The translations under genes were made by a program, and so were the position numbers. 33,748 nucleotides of DNA, taken from Desulfobulbaceae bacterium (GTDB taxonomy: Bacteria; Desulfobacterota; Desulfobulbia; Desulfobulbales; Desulfurivibrionaceae). Where the stretch lies: positions 1-33,748 of the forward strand of contig SJBG01000013.1 of NCBI GenBank assembly GCA_004332195.1, in the 5' to 3' direction. Positions 15,042 through 22,791 of the stretch are shown in pieces. Below the pieces are notes generated by a model, which was not told the DNA's origin, did not search any database, and saw nothing but the letters and a program-made list of their open reading frames with translations. How positions within the stretch are numbered: position 1 is the first letter of the stretch; each line of letters opens with the position of its first letter.

Positions 15042-16298
15042 TTAATCGCCGCTTAAGAGCAGCTTAATAAAGTCGTAACCATCATCGAGCAGCGGCGCCG
15101 ACTGGGCCTGGCGCTCACTGTAAGATCCACCGGCCGCCTCCTGCCAGCAGGAGCCATCGGCACAGGCTGGATCACGGGTATCCCGCCGTGAATCAAAAAG
15201 AATGAAGGGCACCGGCAAATCAACGTGAGTCCGAAGAGACAATGGGGTGTAATGATCCATAGTCACCGCCATCCGAAAATGCTCCCCGCGACGTTGCAGG
15301 CCCGCCAACATCGGACCGACTACCTGAAGGTCAAAGTCAGCGATGGCCCTGAGCTTGTTGGGCAAATCGCCCTGATGGGAAACCTCGTCCGGGGCGGCGA
15401 TATGGACAAAAACCAGGTCATGTCGTTCAAGGGCATCCAGGGCGGCGGATACCGCGCCGACGTAATTGTTGTCCAAATAGTCGGTAGCCCCAGGGACATT
15501 GATAATCTCCATCCCCGCACAGACGCCAATTCCCTTCAGGAGATCAACCGCGGAAATAATGGCGCCGGTAATCTTAAAACGCTCCCGAAGGGTAGCCATA
15601 CTCGGGGAGGTACCCTCGCCCCAGAGCCAGATGGCGTTGGCCGGATTCTGCCCGGCCGCCCGGCGGCGACTGTTTTCCGGAGCCACGGCTAACAACTGGG
15701 AGGCCCGGCTCATAACCTCGCCTAAGCCGGGGATCTGCAAATAATGCCGCCACAATTCACTGACATCCTGGCCACTGTAGTCATGCGGAGGAACCGTTTG
15801 CAATCCGGCGTAGTCCCGCCGCCAAACCAAAAGATGGCGATAACTCAGCCCGGGATAAAATCGGCAGTAATCGTCGCCCAACTCTTTTTCCAACATGGCG
15901 ATCAATCGACCCGCAGTTGCCGTATCGATATGACCGGCGCTGTAGTCCAGCATTCGGAGCTGCTGCTCACCAAAGCTCTCCAAGGTGACCAGATTACAAC
16001 GAAAGGCAACGGCATCATCAGGCAGACTGACCCCCAAACTGGCGGCCTCCAGCGGAGCCCGACCACGGTAACACTCGGCTGGTCGGTAACCCAGCAAAGA
16101 CAGATTAGCCACATCACTGCCGGGGGCAAAACCTGGCGGTATGGTTTGCAAACGAAAAAGCCGACCACGTCCGGCGAGAAAATCCATCACCGGGGTTTCA
16201 GCGGCTTCCAAGGGAGTTCGTCCGCTCAGGGATTCAATGGGTAAATCTCCCATTCCATCTCCCACCAAAATAACGTATTTCATTTTGCTGGTCGCCAT
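15042..16298 (-). CDS. apgM: cofactor-independent phosphoglycerate mutase, archaeal (ApgM) type
   Basis: The 418-residue protein belongs to the alkaline-phosphatase superfamily group that interconverts 2- and 3-phosphoglycerate. Some members of this group have been proposed to act as homoserine kinases, so the true substrate should be held open. Visible features are the metal-binding ILVGDGMGDLP near the N-terminus, the catalytic Ser (S61) in APGSDVANLSLLGY, the RAPLEAASLGV segment, HIAAPDEVSHQGD with metal-binding Asp/His, and the late VTMDHYTP motif. There is an ATG at 16298 and another at 16283 (MKYVILVGDG). Neither has a clear ribosome binding site. It is about 75 bases upstream of the thioesterase on the same strand. 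Confidence 0.85.
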   Translation of the reverse strand: MATSKMKYVILVGDGMGDLPIESLSGRTPLEAAETPVMDFLAGRGRLFRLQTIPPGFAPGSDVANLSLLGYRPAECYRGRAPLEAASLGVSLPDDAVAFRCNLVTLESFGEQQLRMLDYSAGHIDTATAGRLIAMLEKELGDDYCRFYPGLSYRHLLVWRRDYAGLQTVPPHDYSGQDVSELWRHYLQIPGLGEVMSRASQLLAVAPENSRRRAAGQNPANAIWLWGEGTSPSMATLRERFKITGAIISAVDLLKGIGVCAGMEIINVPGATDYLDNNYVGAVSAALDALERHDLVFVHIAAPDEVSHQGDLPNKLRAIADFDLQVVGPMLAGLQRRGEHFRMAVTMDHYTPLSLRTHVDLPVPFILFDSRRDTRDPACADGSCWQEAAGGSYSERQAQSAPLLDDGYDFIKLLLSGD

Positions 16299-16632
16299 TG
16301 TCGCAGATTGGTGTCGCAGATTAGTTTTTATGGCGCTTAAATATTGCAGGCAGTTGACAAACAGTCATGAAAAGGCAATATCATCAATATGTTATCATTA
16401 CAAAATTCAAAACCAGCAGCCACTTTTTTCATAATTGAGAGGGACGATACCACAAGCAAGGCGCGGACGTCATCCAGAAAAATAACCCCCGGAAAGATAA
16501 CCACTGACAAAGGTTTACGGTTGGTCTACAAAATGGTATCGTGATGGAATCTCTTGAGATTTTGGGACTTCGAAACATACTTGTGCTACGTAAGAAGGCC
16601 AAAATGAAATAAGGTGGGGTGCGCCTGAACAG
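16299..16632. other. gene-free stretch with a long-range inverted repeat
   Basis: No supportable gene lies in these 334 bases. GTCGCAGATT is present twice near 16310-16322, just upstream of apgM. ACGATACCA (16444-16452) and TGGTATCGT (16534-16542) are a perfect 9-base inverted pair about 80 bases apart. I see no terminator for the gene at 16633. The stretch should include the apgM promoter, which I cannot place. Confidence 0.5.
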
Positions 16633-18558
16633 TTACGTTGTAAGGAGTTTTTCGCTTACCGTGGGAAACAGGCTTATATCGGTATGGGGCAGAAAAAGGG
16701 CGGCCATGTAGCGATCCATAAAGCTGACGTTTTCCGCCAGCTCCAGGTTGGTGATCAGGCTGCTTACCATCACCCTCTCTTGTGAACGCCGGTTATCGAT
16801 GATGCTGATCCGGCAGCCCCACAGCGAACCGTTACCCAAGTAATAAAAGCATTCTCGCGCTATATCCGGTAACAACCCGATAGTAATGGCCCGCTCAAGA
16901 TCGATATAGGACCCGAAGTTGCCGGCCAAGATCACTCGATCAAGATCGGCAAAACTCATCCCCACCGACTCCAGCAAAGTAAGGTAACCCGCGTACATCG
17001 CGGCCTTGGCCCGGATCAGATTGTCCAAATCAACTTCGCTGATCACAATATCCTCGCCCAGCAAGGCATCTTTAGCCCAGGCCAGGACATATTCATAACC
17101 GTCCTCACCTTCCCGCAGGCGAGGATGTGAAATTTTGCGATTAAATTTGCCCTGCCGATCGATAACCCCGGCGATCAACAACTCGGCGACGATGGCAATC
17201 AGACCCGAACCACAGATCCCGCTGGGTTTGATCCGGTCGATGGTGATGATCATCGGCTCCAAAGTTTCGGGATGGATCTGGAAATTCTCAATGGCCCCGG
17301 AGTTGGCTCGCATCCCGTGACGAATTCCGCCTCCTTCAAAAGCCGGGCCGGCGGAACAGGCGGCACAGACCAGCCACTCCTGATTGCCCACCACGATTTC
17401 ACCATTGGTGCCAATGTCGATAAACAGAGTAAGCTCCGGACTTTTGTATATTCGGCAGGCATGAACTCCGGCAACAATATCCCCGCCGACATAGCTGGCC
17501 ACCGCCGGATAGAGAAAAAGCCGAACCGAGGGGTGAGCGTAAATTCCCAGCTCGGCCGCCTGGATCATGGGAAAGTTGCTGCAGGTCGGGACGTAGGGTG
17601 CCTCCCGGATAAATTTGGGGTCCAAGCCCAGCAACAGGTGGCTCATCACGGTGTTGCCGGCGGCCATGATATAGCTGATATCGCTGGGGCTGATCACCAC
17701 CGTCCGACAAAGAGTCTCGATAATGGTATTGATGGTCTTTACCAGTTTTTCCTGGAGGGTTTGCAGGCCACCGGGCCGCTGAGAATAAACGATCCGGGAG
17801 ATCACGTCTTCGCCGTAGGCGATCTGGCCGTTATACGCGGTGGCCTCGGCGAGCGTTACGCCGGAGTTGAGATCAATCAGCATCCCACAGACCGTGGTGG
17901 TGCCGATATCCATCGCCAGGCCGTAAAGTTGGCCGGAGGTATCCCCCGGCTCCACGGCGACGATGCGGTCAGCCTCTTCGGCCCGTCGCCTCTTGAGCAG
18001 TGTCACCGTGACGCGCCAGTTGGCCTCCCGCAAAGTGAAGGGTAAATCCCTGAGCAACTCAGGGTGATCGTAGGTGGGGTTAATGCAGTCATGACAGCGC
18101 TGGTGAATGGCGCGCATCAGGCGCGAGAGGTCAGGGACATTATCCTCCATTGTGGGCGGGTCCAGTTCAAGAAAACGCTTTTCCACCGGCGGGTTCAGCT
18201 CCCAGAGGCCGACCAGTTTTTCCAGGGAGCGGGCGGAGATGGTGCGGGCAATTACGGGTTTGCGCTTCAGGGCCTTGCCATCCTTGCCGGTGGCCTCCGG
18301 GATCTGCACCACCAGGTCGCCTTTAACCGTGCTTTGGCAGGCCAGACGGATTCCCGCGGCGTAATCCTCATTCTTGAGGCGAGCTTGGTCGGATTCAACT
18401 GACCCGGATGCTATCTTGACCTTGCACTTGCCACAGACTCCGTCCCCACCACAAACGGCATTGAGATAGACCCCGGCTTTGGCGGCAGCGGCCAGCAGGT
18501 TTTCCCCCTCATCCACCTCGATCTTGACTTTATCCGGCAAAAATTGAATAGTTTTCAT
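16633..18558 (-). CDS. 2Fe-2S/ASKHA reductive activator of corrinoid proteins (RACo-like, DUF4445)
   Basis: The 641-residue protein combines an N-terminal plant-type ferredoxin with a large ASKHA ATPase domain. This is the layout of RACo, which uses ATP to return an inactive Co(II) corrinoid protein to Co(I). Cluster ligands are C36, C42, C45 and C74. The ASKHA fold shows the phosphate-1 motif AMDIGTTTVCG at about 215-225 and a second DIGTNGEIVVG loop, then GNFGSYIDLERA near the end. I start at the ATG 18556-18558. A TTG at 18570 would add MPKT. The presence of this protein suggests a corrinoid methyltransferase system or the acetyl-CoA (Wood-Ljungdahl) pathway, but no such partner is in the window. 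An inverted repeat lies right upstream. Confidence 0.85.
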   Translation of the reverse strand: MKTIQFLPDKVKIEVDEGENLLAAAAKAGVYLNAVCGGDGVCGKCKVKIASGSVESDQARLKNEDYAAGIRLACQSTVKGDLVVQIPEATGKDGKALKRKPVIARTISARSLEKLVGLWELNPPVEKRFLELDPPTMEDNVPDLSRLMRAIHQRCHDCINPTYDHPELLRDLPFTLREANWRVTVTLLKRRRAEEADRIVAVEPGDTSGQLYGLAMDIGTTTVCGMLIDLNSGVTLAEATAYNGQIAYGEDVISRIVYSQRPGGLQTLQEKLVKTINTIIETLCRTVVISPSDISYIMAAGNTVMSHLLLGLDPKFIREAPYVPTCSNFPMIQAAELGIYAHPSVRLFLYPAVASYVGGDIVAGVHACRIYKSPELTLFIDIGTNGEIVVGNQEWLVCAACSAGPAFEGGGIRHGMRANSGAIENFQIHPETLEPMIITIDRIKPSGICGSGLIAIVAELLIAGVIDRQGKFNRKISHPRLREGEDGYEYVLAWAKDALLGEDIVISEVDLDNLIRAKAAMYAGYLTLLESVGMSFADLDRVILAGNFGSYIDLERAITIGLLPDIARECFYYLGNGSLWGCRISIIDNRRSQERVMVSSLITNLELAENVSFMDRYMAALFLPHTDISLFPTVSEKLLTT

Positions 18559-18571
18559 AGTCTTGGGCAAA

Positions 18572-18635
18572 ATAGCAAGAATGTGATAACTGTCAAGCGA
18601 GTAAAGCGGTCGGCGGTCTTATCACTTTTTGCTAT
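18572..18635. promoter_or_regulatory. inverted repeat in the divergent region upstream of the RACo-like gene
   Basis: ATAGCAA (18572-18578) with GTGATAA (18583-18589) is mirrored as TTATCAC (18619-18625) with TTGCTAT (18629-18635). The inner spacers are four and three bases. It starts 14 bases before the RACo-like start codon, in the 276-base gap between divergent genes. It could be an operator or a leader hairpin. Confidence 0.45.
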
Positions 18636-18834
18636 AACATCCGTCCTTGGTTGGGCTAGGGGTGTTCTCAGGAATGATCTTTTAAATTACCCATTTAATT
18701 ACGGCTGGCGCGCTGTTCCTATTTAAAATCATTTAAGAAAATCACGGCATCAACCGATAACAAGGACAGACTCAGGCAACGGTTTAATTCTCGAAGATCA
18801 AAAGATATTTGCCATGCCAAACTGGAGGTTTTGC

Positions 18835-19617
18835 ATGCCGGGTTTTTTTTGCTTGACCCAAAGTAACTCAGTTCGGCCCACTGGCGGCAGCCTGTTGGCC
18901 CTGTTGGCCCTGTTTATGTTACTGGTCTGTTTGTTTTTTCCCGCTCCGGCCGCAGCTTTCTGGCCCTTTACGGCTCGGGAAAAAGACCGGGCCATTGGTG
19001 AATTGACGCAAGACCAGGAATTCAAGGGGGCAATTGTCGACACAACTTCAAGCCTCGCCGGCCTGGCTGGTCCAGCCGGTTCGGCGGATTCAGCCGACAA
19101 CCAGGCGCTTGCGCTTCGTTGGGAGATCGCCGCCATAGGTAATGACCTCTTGGCCTCGTTGGCCGATTCCGACCCGAAGTACGGCGACTTGAGCGGTGGA
19201 GTGATCGTGCTTTCTTTTGTCGATCAAAGAAATCTCTCCCGAACCACTTCCCTGGGCCGCTATCTGGCCGAACAGTTAATGCATGAGTTGCAGCAACACC
19301 GGGTGGCGGTGCTTGAGTTACGCAAGAGCACGGAGGTGCGGGTTCAGGAACGGGGCGGCGAATTCGGCCTCTCCCGTAATCCAGCGGAAATCCGCAATGA
19401 AACCGCGGCCGCCGCCATACTTACCGGAACTTATACCGTCACTGCCGCCCAAATCATTGTCAATGCCCGAATCATCGACCATCGTACGACGGTGCTGTTG
19501 GCTTCCGCCACCGCCGTAATTGCCCGGACCTCCGTGGTCAACGCCTTACTGGCTGATCCAGTCAGCAGTCCCAGGGTGCGGCCCGAACCTATGTACATGC
19601 AACGCTTGGAACTTTAA
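18835..19617 (+). CDS. exported FlgO-like protein, first of a tandem pair
   Basis: The protein has 260 residues. I start at the ATG at 18835 because GGAGG lies six bases before it. The ATG at 18814 has no such site. A clear signal peptide (LLALLALFMLLVCLFFPAPA) leads to export. The C-terminal half (about 110-250) is FlgO-like. It includes VIVLSFVDQRNLSRTTSLGR, YLAEQLMHELQQHRVAVLEL, GEFGLSRNP, ILTGTYTVTAAQIIVNARI. FlgO proteins are outer-membrane-associated and needed for flagellar stability in Vibrio. There is a low-complexity LAGLAGPAGSADSAD segment between signal and domain. The next gene begins one base after its stop and is a paralogue, so they are co-translated. Confidence 0.7.
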   Translation: MPGFFCLTQSNSVRPTGGSLLALLALFMLLVCLFFPAPAAAFWPFTAREKDRAIGELTQDQEFKGAIVDTTSSLAGLAGPAGSADSADNQALALRWEIAAIGNDLLASLADSDPKYGDLSGGVIVLSFVDQRNLSRTTSLGRYLAEQLMHELQQHRVAVLELRKSTEVRVQERGGEFGLSRNPAEIRNETAAAAILTGTYTVTAAQIIVNARIIDHRTTVLLASATAVIARTSVVNALLADPVSSPRVRPEPMYMQRLEL

Positions 19618-19618
19618 A

Positions 19619-20338
19619 ATGAACAGCTATCGGTCGTTTTGGCAACTTCTCTGTCCGGCTTTGCTTATCTTGGCCGGCATCGCCCCCGCGCCGCTTGGCG
19701 CGGCCGCGGCCGCGCCTATGGTCAAATCCTTCACAGTCAACACCGCCACAAGCGAGCCCCCCCCGCCGCTTATTGTTGTCGACGGCCTCGCCCCGACTGC
19801 TCAACCGGCTTTTAACGACATGGCTGCTGCCCGGCAATCCCGCAGTCCGACCATTATCTTATCGGCAGTTTCCCGGGAAATTGCCGATAAGGTATTCTAC
19901 CAACTGCGTATAGCAGGAGAAAACAACTTTGACTCCCGGATAGCGGTGACGGTGGCCGTGCCTCTGGCCGATCTCAAGAGAGAAACTGAATTTGGTCGGG
20001 TACTGGCCGAATATCTACTGACCGACCTTGCCGACCGCGGCCTGCGGGTCACCGAATTACGATTGGGGCGGGATCTGCACATTTTGCCCCAGGCCGGCGA
20101 ATTCATCCTTTCTCGCAATATCGGCGAGTTGGCCAACCATGCCCCGAATCTTGATTATGTGGTGGTCAGCACCTTTGCCAATACCCGCAACACCCTGATG
20201 TTGTATGGCCGCCTGATTGACCTCAAGGATGGTCTGATTAAGACCAGTTGGCGTCATACCTTGCCCTTAAATCGCGAGTTGCTCGGTTTGTTCCAGCCGG
20301 TAGAGACGCCCAAAATTCCGGTGCGGGGGGTTCGCTAA
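19619..20338 (+). CDS. exported FlgO-like protein, second of the tandem pair
   Basis: This 239-residue protein starts at an ATG one base after the previous stop. It has a signal peptide (LLCPALLILAGIAPAPLGA) and a Pro-rich stretch. It then carries a diverged FlgO-like domain that aligns with its neighbour: GRVLAEYLLTDL against GRYLAEQLMHEL, EFILSRN against EFGLSRN, and YGRLID against NARIID. The two clearly come from one duplication. It likely acts in the periplasm or at the outer membrane with its partner. The substrate or partner is not known. It has a weak ribosome binding site and probably depends on coupling. Confidence 0.65.
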   Translation: MNSYRSFWQLLCPALLILAGIAPAPLGAAAAAPMVKSFTVNTATSEPPPPLIVVDGLAPTAQPAFNDMAAARQSRSPTIILSAVSREIADKVFYQLRIAGENNFDSRIAVTVAVPLADLKRETEFGRVLAEYLLTDLADRGLRVTELRLGRDLHILPQAGEFILSRNIGELANHAPNLDYVVVSTFANTRNTLMLYGRLIDLKDGLIKTSWRHTLPLNRELLGLFQPVETPKIPVRGVR

Positions 20339-20381
20339 AACCGTAAAGCCGTTTAGGCGGCCAGTAAATGGATTACTCACC

Positions 20382-22286
20382 ATGGCAGACGAAGACGAAA
20401 AGGCAAATTCGGAATTAGGTGATGTCGACGATTGGCTGGCCGATCTTGATGACGACCAAAAGGAAAGCCCGGTAGCGGGTGATGCCAAAACCCCAATGGC
20501 CTCCGACGACTTCGAAATTAACCAACCCAACAGTGACAAAATGCTGAAAGCGGATGACGAGCCGTCCGCAGGCTCTGATGATGCTGATGATCTTGGTAGT
20601 GCCGGTGGGCTCGATGGTATTGATAATGCCGTTGAACCGCCGGAACTCAACCAGAATCGGATTGATTCGCTGTTCAACGAGAAAATTTCGACAACCGAGG
20701 GAAAACCGGCAAAGGGCAAAGGCGATACAGAAGATGATTTTGCCGAGATCTTCGGGGATGCTGCCTCGGGAGATTCCCTTTCCGCTGAGCTCGAAGTGCC
20801 CGAAACGCCACCAAATGGATCACCACCACCCAAGCAGGAGGCCAAAAAAGAAGTCGAGGATGCTTTCAGCTTTGACCATGATGAGTTTGACCTTGAGGGT
20901 TTAGATTTTGACGACAGTATTCCCGACATCCCGGATGAATTCACGATGGGCTCCGTTGAGGGGCAACAAGATGCTGATTCCGCCAGTTACTCTGACTCTC
21001 AGGATGCTTTGGCCGGTTCCTTTGATGCCGTCAAATCCGCAAAATTCACTTTGCCCGATAATCAGCAGCAGCCCGATCAAGGAAAAAAGTTTTTTACCCG
21101 GCCACCATCCATCAACCCAAAAATCATCGGAGCCGCCACTTTTGCCCTATTGGCGCTGGCTGGAATCATTTACCTCCTGCTAGGGCAAGAAGATCAGATG
21201 GAAACGGCGATCTCGCCCATGGTGCGCGAACAAGCAGTGCAGCCTGTAGAGCCGGAAAGACTGAAGGTTGTTTCACCTCCCCCCGTGGCCCATGGCAAGT
21301 TATACCACATGGAGGAGCCCGGGGCGGCAATTGTCATGGAACTTCGAGCTGACTCCGCTGACCAGGCCACCTTGAGCTTCGAGATTGTCACTCCGCCTCG
21401 CCATGGCCGTCTTGTCGGTAAGCCGCCGCTGGTTGCTTATTTACCGGATCGGGATTTCCCCGGGGAGGACGGTTTTGTTTTTCTGGCCACCGATGGCCAT
21501 CTTATGAGCAATCACGCCGAAGTAATAATTATCGACCGCAGTTTACCGGCGGTAATGGATGAAAAAGCCCCGAAAGAGGTGATGGTGGCCCTGCCCGTGC
21601 TGACGCCGTCACGGCCTTTGCTCCGGGCTCGCGACTTTATCCTGCAAACCAGCAGTATTGACCCCCTGCTCATTGACTGGGCGGTCATTTGGCGGCGGGA
21701 CAACGCTATCCCTTTTAGTCCCAGGGTAAAAGTGGAAATTATTGAACAAGACCTGAAGGGCAAACTAATCAGGCTAAGTGCCGCCGCTCACCGTTACGAA
21801 TCCAATCCCTATTTTTATGGCGCCGAGCGTTTGCTTTACCGCTTTCACTACGCCGGAGTGAGATCCCGACTACGACAGTTGACAATTGAAGTAGGCATGG
21901 GAGATCCTCCGCCCATGGTGCGAATCAGGCCCGTGGCCGCGACTTATGTGGTTGGGGAGACGGTGGTGATCGATGCCCGAGATACCTTGGCCGCCCGACC
22001 GCAGGATCTGCGTTTTGCGTGGAAACAGTTGAGTGGAACCCCCGTTTTGCTGGAGACTTCGGCGGACAACGCCGTGGTTCGTTTTATCGCCCCGTCGGCC
22101 TTCAGCTCCGTCGAAACCCCTCGGGTACTCTTGCAGGTGACCGCCATCGACCCCGCTGGCCGACAGGACGTCAAAACGGTGGAAATCACTACCACCTCCC
22201 GCCGCCACGGGGCCTTGTGGCAAGGGGAAGAGCGCGATAAGGATCCGAAGAACGTCGGCAGAGCCAGCCCGCTGTGGGGGTTCTAG
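20382..22286 (+). CDS. large acidic single-pass membrane protein with periplasmic beta-domains, function unknown
   Basis: The protein has 634 residues. The first 240 or so are acidic, low in complexity and predicted cytoplasmic, with Asp-rich patches (DVDDWLADLDDD, EFDLEGLDFDD). A short motif NQNRIDSLFNE at 90-100 resembles the N-terminal EIDALL-type peptide of FliM/FliN. A single transmembrane helix lies at about 248-267. The rest is predicted periplasmic, with a cadherin/Ig-like repeat (VTPPRHGRLVGKPPLVAYLP, DRDFPGEDGFVFLATDG) and, near 520-610, a PKD-like segment (RIRPVAATYVVGETVVIDA, FAWKQLSG). It is 43 bases after the FlgO-like pair on the same strand, so likely one operon. It ends with TAG. 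I do not recognise a named family for the whole. Confidence 0.65.
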   Translation: MADEDEKANSELGDVDDWLADLDDDQKESPVAGDAKTPMASDDFEINQPNSDKMLKADDEPSAGSDDADDLGSAGGLDGIDNAVEPPELNQNRIDSLFNEKISTTEGKPAKGKGDTEDDFAEIFGDAASGDSLSAELEVPETPPNGSPPPKQEAKKEVEDAFSFDHDEFDLEGLDFDDSIPDIPDEFTMGSVEGQQDADSASYSDSQDALAGSFDAVKSAKFTLPDNQQQPDQGKKFFTRPPSINPKIIGAATFALLALAGIIYLLLGQEDQMETAISPMVREQAVQPVEPERLKVVSPPPVAHGKLYHMEEPGAAIVMELRADSADQATLSFEIVTPPRHGRLVGKPPLVAYLPDRDFPGEDGFVFLATDGHLMSNHAEVIIIDRSLPAVMDEKAPKEVMVALPVLTPSRPLLRARDFILQTSSIDPLLIDWAVIWRRDNAIPFSPRVKVEIIEQDLKGKLIRLSAAAHRYESNPYFYGAERLLYRFHYAGVRSRLRQLTIEVGMGDPPPMVRIRPVAATYVVGETVVIDARDTLAARPQDLRFAWKQLSGTPVLLETSADNAVVRFIAPSAFSSVETPRVLLQVTAIDPAGRQDVKTVEITTTSRRHGALWQGEERDKDPKNVGRASPLWGF

Positions 22287-22320
22287 TATCGAGAAAGCAA
22301 CAGTTCATCCAAACTTTTAC

Positions 22321-22454
22321 GGCCACCTTGAAAAATTGCTCTTTCGCCCGATTTCTGCGTTGTGCTCAAAAAAATATCCTCGGAATATCAGCCATATGCC
22401 TGCGGTATTTTTTTCGCAGGCCTCGAACAAAATAGCTGATTTTTCAAGGTGGCC
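22321..22454. repeat. MITE-like intergenic repeat, copy 2
   Basis: GGCCACCTTGAAAAAT at 22321-22336 is a perfect 16-base inverted repeat of 22439-22454. The 134-base unit matches copy 1 (14073-14213) in nearly all of its core. It includes CTCGGAATATC and CATATGCCTGCGG, which can form an internal hairpin with GCAGGCC. There is no protein-coding potential, so any movement would depend on a transposase acting in trans. I see no clear target duplication. Confidence 0.85.
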
Positions 22455-22746
22455 TTAAGCTGGAGAATTCTATTTTATTTTAAGCCAGAAATGATCGAGA
22501 CGCTCATGTCGGGCAAGCTTAATCTGCAGCTCCGCCCCAACACAACAGTGGCAGGAAACGCAAGAACGCAAGGATCATGGCGGATAACGCGGAGCATCGT
22601 ACAATTTTTTCGCCGCAAAGTCCAGACAAGTCTTTAATCGCGCCAAATATTCGACGTTGGATGGCCAACGTAGGCCTTTAGGCCTTGATACAAATTTTGC
22701 CCATAGGCCCGAGAACGGTCGGAAAAAGCTTGCGGGGAGGCATTAA
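22455..22746. other. leader region of leuCD without a supported gene
   Basis: These 292 bases follow the repeat and carry no reading frame I can support. GGCCTTTAGGCC and the AGGCCT/GGCC pairs near 22670-22710 can form small hairpins. I found no T-box or leucine-codon-rich attenuator peptide. The promoter for leuCD should be here but I cannot place it. Confidence 0.4.
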
Positions 22747-22791
22747 ATGGAGAAATTACGTGAGGGAATCAATGGGACGGACCATCGTTGA
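22747..22791 (+). CDS. possible 14-codon upstream reading frame overlapping the leuC start
   Basis: ATG at 22747 is preceded by the strong site GGGGAGG with six bases of spacing. It opens a 14-residue frame (MEKLREGINGTDHR) that stops at 22789-22791, inside leuC and in another frame. It could be a translated leader that couples to leuC, or simply chance. It contains only one Leu codon, so classical leucine attenuation is not supported. Confidence 0.25.
   Translation: MEKLREGINGTDHR

Noticed and set aside
16444-16542. ACGATACCA/TGGTATCGT inverted pair as IS or attachment ends
   Set aside because: The arms are only nine bases with about 80 bases between them, with no coding content and no flanking duplication. 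It could be chance.
17272-18045. 257-residue plus-strand frame opposite the corrinoid activator
   Set aside because: It is antisense to a well-supported gene and has no domain signature or start signals.
20267-20944. 225-residue Ser-rich minus-strand frame
   Set aside because: It is the antisense of the Asp/Glu-rich acidic tail of the membrane protein at 20382. Ser runs are expected from such DNA.
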